Shown piece by piece: positions 59,447 to 64,000 of a DNA stretch of 64,000 bases (positions are counted from its first letter, which is position 1; each line of letters opens with the position of its first letter). The stretch comes from Streptomyces monashensis (GTDB taxonomy: Bacteria; Actinomycetota; Actinomycetes; Streptomycetales; Streptomycetaceae): positions 156,478 through 220,477 of the forward strand of contig NZ_MLYO01000063.1 of the NCBI RefSeq assembly GCF_001866665.1, in the 5' to 3' direction. The notes under the pieces were generated by a model, which made no database searches, was not told the DNA's origin, and saw only the letters and a program-made list of their open reading frames with translations. The position numbers were made by a program, and so were the translations under genes.

Positions 59447-61459
59447 ATGATCGGACGAAGAAGCCTGCTCCTGGCCGGGTCCGTCGGCGGGGCGGCCGCG
59501 CTGTTTCCGGCACCCGACGGGGCGGTGGCGCTGTCGGACGAAAGCGCGGGGGCCCGGAGGGTCGCGAGCGGCGGCGGTACCCCGGCTCCCGCCCTGGATC
59601 CCAGCACCATCCCGAAATACGTCACGGAGCTGGTGATCCCGCCGGCAATACCGCAGGCCCGCCGCCCGGAAGGGCCCGGCATCGGCGCGATGGACACCTA
59701 CGTCATCGGCGTCCGGCAGTTCGCCCAGCAGGTCCTGCCGCCCCCTCTGCCGCCCACCACCGTGTGGGGATACGGCTCGCTCGACGACGAAAGGACGTTC
59801 CACTACCCGTCGTTCACCATCGAAGCCACGGCCGACCGGCCTGTCCGCGTCACGTGGGTGAACGATCTCGTCGACGGTGCGGGCCGTTTCCGTCCGCACC
59901 TGCTGGCGGTCGATCCCACCCTGCACTGGGCGAACCCGCCGGGCGGCAGGACCGGGCGTGATTCCCGGCCGGTGTTCACCTCGACGCCGGGGGTCTATAC
60001 CGGCCCCGTGCCGATCGTCACTCATCTGCACGGCGGGCATTCCCCCGAGGAGAGCGACGGCTACACCGAGGCGTGGTACTTGCCTCGCGCGAACGACATT
60101 CCGTCCGGATTCGGCACCGTGGGCTCGTTCTACGACGAATTCCGCGAGAAGTCCGCCCGTGAGCACGGTGTGGAATGGGAGCCGGGCACCGCGACCTCCC
60201 ATTACGCCAACGACCAACGGGCGACGACTCTCTGGTTCCACGATCACGCCCTGGGGATGACCCGGCTCAACGTCTACTCCGGACTCGCCGGGTTCTATCT
60301 CCTGCGCGACGGTGAGTGCGACCTGCCCGAGGGGGTCCTGCCCGGACCGGCTCCCGCCGTCGGTGATCCACCGGGTACCCGCTACCACGAGATCCCCCTC
60401 GCCATCCAGGACCGTTCGTTCCACTCGGACGGCTCGCTGTTCTACCCCGCGAGCCGGGAGTTCTTCGACGGGTTCGCGGGGCCGTACCTCCCCGCCACTG
60501 ATGTGTCCCCCGTCTGGAACCCCGAGTTCTTCGCCGACACCATGGTGGTCAACGGCCGCACCTGGCCGAAGCTCACGGTCGAGCCTCGTCGTTACAGGCT
60601 GCGCCTCCTCAACGGCTGCAACGCCCGGTTCCTGATCCTGAAGATCGCGGACAGTCCGGCCGCCCGGCCGGCGCGCTCGGCCCTGCCGTTCTGGCAGATC
60701 GGCAGCGACGGAGGGTTCCTGCCCGCACCGGTACGGCTGGAGCGGCTGCTGTTGGCCAACGCGGAGCGGGCCGACGTCGTCGTCGACTTCACCGGGATCC
60801 CGGAGGGCACCGAGCTGTACCTCGTCAACGAGGGCGCGGACCAGCCCTTCGGACGGGGTGAGCCGGGAGTGGACTTCCCCGTGGCGGATCCGGCCACGAC
60901 CGGGCAGGTGATGAAGTTCGTGGTCGGCCCGGCGGCGAGCAGGGACAGGAGCGTCCCACCCGACCGGCTCAGGCTGCCCGGGCGCAGGCCGCTCGGCCGG
61001 GCGGGCGTGACCCGTCGGCTGTCCCTCAACGAAGTGACCTCCGGCAACCCGCAGGTGCCGCCGGACTCGCCGGTCCACACCCTGCTCGGCACGCTCGACT
61101 CCGCCGGCCGTCCGGCGCCGCTCGGCTGGGCGGACCCGGTCACGGAGAACCCGAGGCTGAACGCGACCGAGATCTGGGAGCTGCACAACTTCACCGAGGA
61201 CGCCCACCCGATCCACATCCACCAGGTGGCGTTCGAGGTGGTGAACCGCCAGCCCTTCGACGGATCACCGGTGCCGCCGGAGAGCTGGGAGCGCGGCGCC
61301 AAGGACACCGTGATCGCATATCCGGGAGAAATCACCCGGGTGAAGGCCCGGTTCGACCTTCCTGGTCGCTTCGTCTGGCACTGCCACCTCGCGGAGCACG
61401 AGGACAACGAGATGATGCGGCCGTTCCACGTCGGAGGCGCGGGGCGGCGGCGGTCATGA
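59447..61459 (+). CDS. Multicopper oxidase (bilirubin-oxidase/CotA/phenoxazinone-synthase type)
   Basis: A 670-residue exported laccase-like enzyme. The N-terminus has a Tat signal (IGRRSLLLAGSVGGAAALFP). All four copper-binding regions are present: THLHGGHSPEESDGYTEAWY near 195, TTLWFHDHALGMTRLNVYSG near 262, HPIHIHQVAFEVVNRQPFDG near 588 and HCHLAEHEDNEMM near 650, giving type 1, 2 and 3 sites. The enzyme oxidises phenols or aminophenols with oxygen; exact substrate unknown. It stands alone and ends with a six-base overlap with the convergent surface-protein gene. Confidence 0.92.
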   Translation: MIGRRSLLLAGSVGGAAALFPAPDGAVALSDESAGARRVASGGGTPAPALDPSTIPKYVTELVIPPAIPQARRPEGPGIGAMDTYVIGVRQFAQQVLPPPLPPTTVWGYGSLDDERTFHYPSFTIEATADRPVRVTWVNDLVDGAGRFRPHLLAVDPTLHWANPPGGRTGRDSRPVFTSTPGVYTGPVPIVTHLHGGHSPEESDGYTEAWYLPRANDIPSGFGTVGSFYDEFREKSAREHGVEWEPGTATSHYANDQRATTLWFHDHALGMTRLNVYSGLAGFYLLRDGECDLPEGVLPGPAPAVGDPPGTRYHEIPLAIQDRSFHSDGSLFYPASREFFDGFAGPYLPATDVSPVWNPEFFADTMVVNGRTWPKLTVEPRRYRLRLLNGCNARFLILKIADSPAARPARSALPFWQIGSDGGFLPAPVRLERLLLANAERADVVVDFTGIPEGTELYLVNEGADQPFGRGEPGVDFPVADPATTGQVMKFVVGPAASRDRSVPPDRLRLPGRRPLGRAGVTRRLSLNEVTSGNPQVPPDSPVHTLLGTLDSAGRPAPLGWADPVTENPRLNATEIWELHNFTEDAHPIHIHQVAFEVVNRQPFDGSPVPPESWERGAKDTVIAYPGEITRVKARFDLPGRFVWHCHLAEHEDNEMMRPFHVGGAGRRRS

Positions 61460-62860
61460 GCCGTCGGTCTGTTCCCGCTTGCGCAGGACGACCAGGACCG
61501 CGCCCCCGATGACGACCAGGCCGATGGCCGCGCCGGCGATCAGCGGGGTGATCGCCGAACCGCCCGTCGCGGCCAGGTTGGTGTCGGGGGCCGCGGTGCC
61601 CCCCACCGTGGCCGGGCGGGGGTCGTTGTGGGCCTTGGCCTGCCGGGTCGTGATCGCGCCCTGGGTCTTGCAGTCGAGGACGCCGGTGAAGCGGTGGCTG
61701 AAGCCGTTCGGGCCGGTGATCGTGAAGTCGTAGGCCTGGTCCTCCTGGAGCGGGACCGACACCGTACGGGTGGTGCCCGCGGGGATGGTGTGCTCGGCGC
61801 CCATCAGCTCGAAGGTGAAGGGCTTGTCGCCGTTGTTGGACGTGACGATGTCCACGGCGCTCCGGGCGCAGTTCTTGTGCGCCGACACCGCCGGTATGGC
61901 ACCCTCGGCCGCCCACGTGGCACTCGCGGTCGCCGAGACCGTGGACTCGCTGGAGCCGGCCAGGATCTGGGTCTGGCTACGGCTGTCGGAGGCGAAGGCG
62001 CGGCCCACCGGCACGGTGGTCGACGCCTGCACGGTCAGCTGGGCGGTGCCGTTCGCAGCGGACCTGGGGACGTCGAAGTACAGCCGGGTGCCGTTCTTCG
62101 CGGTGGTGATCGCCTTGCCGGTCTTGTCGGTGATCCGCACCCCGCTGATGGCCGCGTCGGCCGGCGGGCTGACCGCGACACCGGTCGCGTCGGTGTGCAC
62201 GGTCACCGGTCCCAGCGGAGCACCCGGCCGGCCGGAGACGGCGGGCGGATCCAGGGTGAGCGAGGCCTGCGGCTCGGCGAGGCCGCGGGCGCTCCTCTCC
62301 AGGTAGTCGGCGAGCTTCTCGGCCTGCGGGTCGACGGCGTCGACCTTCGCGCCGTCGGAGTACCGCCAGATGGCCACCTGGGTGCCGGCCGCCGCGTCCT
62401 GCTCGGTGAGGTTGCCCGCACCCGCCTTGCGGGCGAGCGCGACCAGGTCGTTGACCTGGGGATAGGAGTGCTGGAGGATCCAGCGGACCTTGCCCGCGTT
62501 CTTGTTGGTGCCCAGCGAGGTGCTGCTCCAGGACGTCTCCTGGTACGGGGCGTCGCGCTGGGTCGGGGTGCGCAGGTCGACGCAGTACGTCTGCAGGGTG
62601 CCGCCGCCGTCGACGGACATCTCGAACAGGCCCGCCTCCACCCGCTGGTCGCCGCCGGCGTCGTGGACCACGGCCTCGCCGTACGTCTTGAGGCCGTTGA
62701 TCGTGGCCGTCGCGCCGCCCTGGGCCTGCGGTCTCCCCTCGGCCACGGCCGTGCCGGCACCGGACAGCACACCGGCCGCCACGATGCCGGACACCGTCGC
62801 GGCGGCGGCCAGGCGCTCCGCGAGGGCGGACCGGCGGAACCCAGAGAACGCAACAAGCAC
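61454..62860 (-). CDS. Thioester-domain surface protein with LAxTG sorting signal
   Basis: A 468-residue cell-wall protein. The GTG at 62860 follows AAGGGGA; a signal peptide (RLAAAATVSGIVAAGVLSGA) precedes the thioester domain, in which Cys (LQTYCVDLRTPTQ near 95) and Gln (AAGTQVAIWRYSDG near 165) should form the Cys-Gln crosslink. One or two beta-sandwich domains follow. The C-terminus has LAATGGSAITP, a membrane helix (IAGAAIGLVVIGGAVLVVL) and RKREQ, the signal for a class E sortase. Such proteins can bind covalently to surfaces. Confidence 0.88.
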   Translation of the reverse strand: MLVAFSGFRRSALAERLAAAATVSGIVAAGVLSGAGTAVAEGRPQAQGGATATINGLKTYGEAVVHDAGGDQRVEAGLFEMSVDGGGTLQTYCVDLRTPTQRDAPYQETSWSSTSLGTNKNAGKVRWILQHSYPQVNDLVALARKAGAGNLTEQDAAAGTQVAIWRYSDGAKVDAVDPQAEKLADYLERSARGLAEPQASLTLDPPAVSGRPGAPLGPVTVHTDATGVAVSPPADAAISGVRITDKTGKAITTAKNGTRLYFDVPRSAANGTAQLTVQASTTVPVGRAFASDSRSQTQILAGSSESTVSATASATWAAEGAIPAVSAHKNCARSAVDIVTSNNGDKPFTFELMGAEHTIPAGTTRTVSVPLQEDQAYDFTITGPNGFSHRFTGVLDCKTQGAITTRQAKAHNDPRPATVGGTAAPDTNLAATGGSAITPLIAGAAIGLVVIGGAVLVVLRKREQTDGS

Positions 62861-63121
62861 AGAATTCCCCTTCGAGCAGGACCCGTTGGACGTGGGGGAC
62901 GGTCCCACCAGCAGAATCGGCGCCCCGGGGGGCATGCCCGGCATCCTATGGATCACGTGGGCCCTCTCCCGCCGGTCGGATGTTCCGATGGTCGATCCGA
63001 TCCGTAATCGTTATCGCCGGGACCCTCCATGAGCTGGGCATATCGACAAATCCACCGGTTCGTACGGGGTGTTGGGTGACCGGACGGCACTGGCCCGCGC
63101 GACCCGTTTCGGCCACTGATG

Positions 63122-63607
63122 TCATGTCACCATGGCTGGTTCCTGGGCCTGTTGGGACTTTTCCTGCCCCTCGGCGGCCGGGGCGTCGGCGGGACGCGGT
63201 GTCTCCCAGTTCGGCTCCGGCCTCGTCACCGCCGGCTGTGCCTCGGGCTTGGCCGCGCGCACGAAGGCCGCCGTACCACGCGTGAGGTCGTGGCCGATCG
63301 TCATGGCGTCGATGTCGGCCGAGGCCCACTGCTGCTGACCGTCGCGCACCTCCGTGCGCACCTTCAGCCGGCCCTGGACGACGACGGGCTGGCCCACCTC
63401 CACCGACGCGACCACGTTGACCGCGAGCTGGCGGTTGGCCCACACCGTGAAGAAGTTGGTGTGCCCGTCCGTCCAGGCGCTCTTTTCCCGGTCCCAGTAG
63501 CGCGAGGTCACCGCCAGCCGGAACCGGACCGACGGACCCGACGCAGGCTCCCGGTACACCGGCTGGGTCGCCACGTTGCCCACCACGCAGACCACGGTCT
63601 CGTTCAT
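63122..63607 (-). CDS. ssb: Single-stranded-DNA-binding protein
   Basis: A 161-residue OB-fold protein starting at the ATG at 63607 (GGGGAGCGAGGAC upstream). The OB core is MNETVVCVVGNVATQPVYRE, SVRFRLAVTSRYWDREKSAW, FFTVWANRQLAVNVVASVEV and GQPVVVQGRLKVR. The C-terminal tail ends in EPAMVT and lacks the acidic DDDIPF tip of the essential SSB, so this is the second, SsbB-type protein. In S. coelicolor SsbB acts in chromosome segregation during sporulation. Confidence 0.88.
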   Translation of the reverse strand: MNETVVCVVGNVATQPVYREPASGPSVRFRLAVTSRYWDREKSAWTDGHTNFFTVWANRQLAVNVVASVEVGQPVVVQGRLKVRTEVRDGQQQWASADIDAMTIGHDLTRGTAAFVRAAKPEAQPAVTRPEPNWETPRPADAPAAEGQEKSQQAQEPAMVT

Positions 63608-63892
63608 GTCCTCGCTCCCCTCCCCCGACCGGCCTCCTGCGGCCGGCGGGCAGCACGCGTACGGGCCCGTCCCGTACGGCTGTGTCACGGCGACCGCGCT
63701 GCGAACCGCGATCGCCGAGACCCCAGACTGCCGCCGCCGGGCCGGGCCCGCTGAGCGCTGTGGACGACCTCCCCGCCTGTGGAAATCTCCGCCACCCACA
63801 CGAGTGACCCCACCCGCCGGACCCCACCTCACCGGCCCACCGCCCCCCTACTCGGCACCCCTGTCACCCCCCGGCGCCCAAGCCCCCCTCGC

Positions 63893-64000
63893 TCACCTTC
63901 TGGCCCGTGCCACCCGCCCGTACTGCTCCCGGACCTCCCGGTACCGCAACAGCTCGGCCGCCACCGGATCGAGCACCCGGCCCCGCCCGCAGCTCGCGGC
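63893..64000 (-). CDS. C-terminal end of an unidentified gene
   Basis: The last 35 codons of a frame that enters from beyond the window and ends at a TGA (63895-63893). The visible part is a basic helix (VLDPVAAELLRYREVREQYG, RVARARR). The frame could be a real gene end, but too little is seen to name it. Confidence 0.4.
   Translation of the reverse strand, partial: AASCGRGRVLDPVAAELLRYREVREQYGRVARARR

Overview
The base composition (about 70% GC), codon use, the frequent GTG starts and the gene families all point to Streptomyces. From memory, the backbone order pepN, malQ, csnR-csnEFGHK, glnX/glnH/pknG, globin, ettA, LAxTG surface protein, ssb matches the S. coelicolor SCO2643-SCO2683 neighbourhood. 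I could not check this alignment.

1-16.4 kb: mixed core and variable genes. These are the start of pepN, a DUF1203 protein, a small secreted protein, a LysR regulator with a drug/metabolite exporter, a flavin monooxygenase with a divergent TetR repressor (with a striking 14-bp-phased operator array), a MltR-type regulator with a divergent MFS exporter, malQ preceded by a small repeat peptide, a whiJ-like trio (DUF397, HTH-DUF5753, anti-sigma-type ATPase), a DUF6247 antitoxin-like gene with a frameshifted RelE-like toxin, an HNH nuclease, an MscS channel and a Uma2 nuclease.

16.4-23.3 kb: the chitosan-oligosaccharide operon. A ROK repressor (csnR) with a palindromic operator just downstream of its own promoter is followed by a solute-binding protein, two permeases, a GH4 glycosidase and an amino-sugar kinase. 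No ATPase is encoded, so a shared one such as MsiK is expected.

23.4-34.2 kb: the PknG signalling island. A four-helix membrane protein (GlnX-like), an amino-acid-binding protein (GlnH-like), a coiled-coil protein, PknG kinase, a PP2C phosphatase, a VWA protein and an FHA protein form one plus-strand unit that senses an extracellular amino acid and signals by phosphorylation. Several members carry zinc ribbons. 34.2-38.5 kb holds a PCMT-type methyltransferase, a group II truncated globin, a conserved hypothetical, an acyl-CoA thioesterase and the translation factor EttA.

38.5-57.3 kb: an accessory island built in layers. (a) 38.5-44.1 kb is a cassette with a HAD phosphatase, a GntR repressor with two clear operators, six overlapping small genes including a second GntR, and an orphan DndB-like DGQHR protein behind an AT-rich leader. 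(b) 44.3-47.5 kb is a lower-GC block with a SUKH protein and two convergent genes whose products both carry the HEPN RNase motif; this is the best candidate for an undescribed defence locus. (c) 47.6-55.6 kb is a compact actinomycete integrative and conjugative element (NUDIX, KorSA-type GntR, SCO3933-like, FtsK/TraSA, spread proteins, RepSA-type initiator, Xis, Int). (d) 56.5-57.3 kb is a fossil second copy of cassette (a), shrunk by internal deletions with short microhomologies, ending next to the 3' part of a proline-tRNA-like sequence.

57.3-64 kb: a secreted protein, two small membrane proteins, another scrap of the HAD gene, an L7/L12-like protein, a Tat-exported multicopper oxidase, a thioester-domain LAxTG surface protein, a single-stranded-DNA-binding protein and the end of an unidentified gene.
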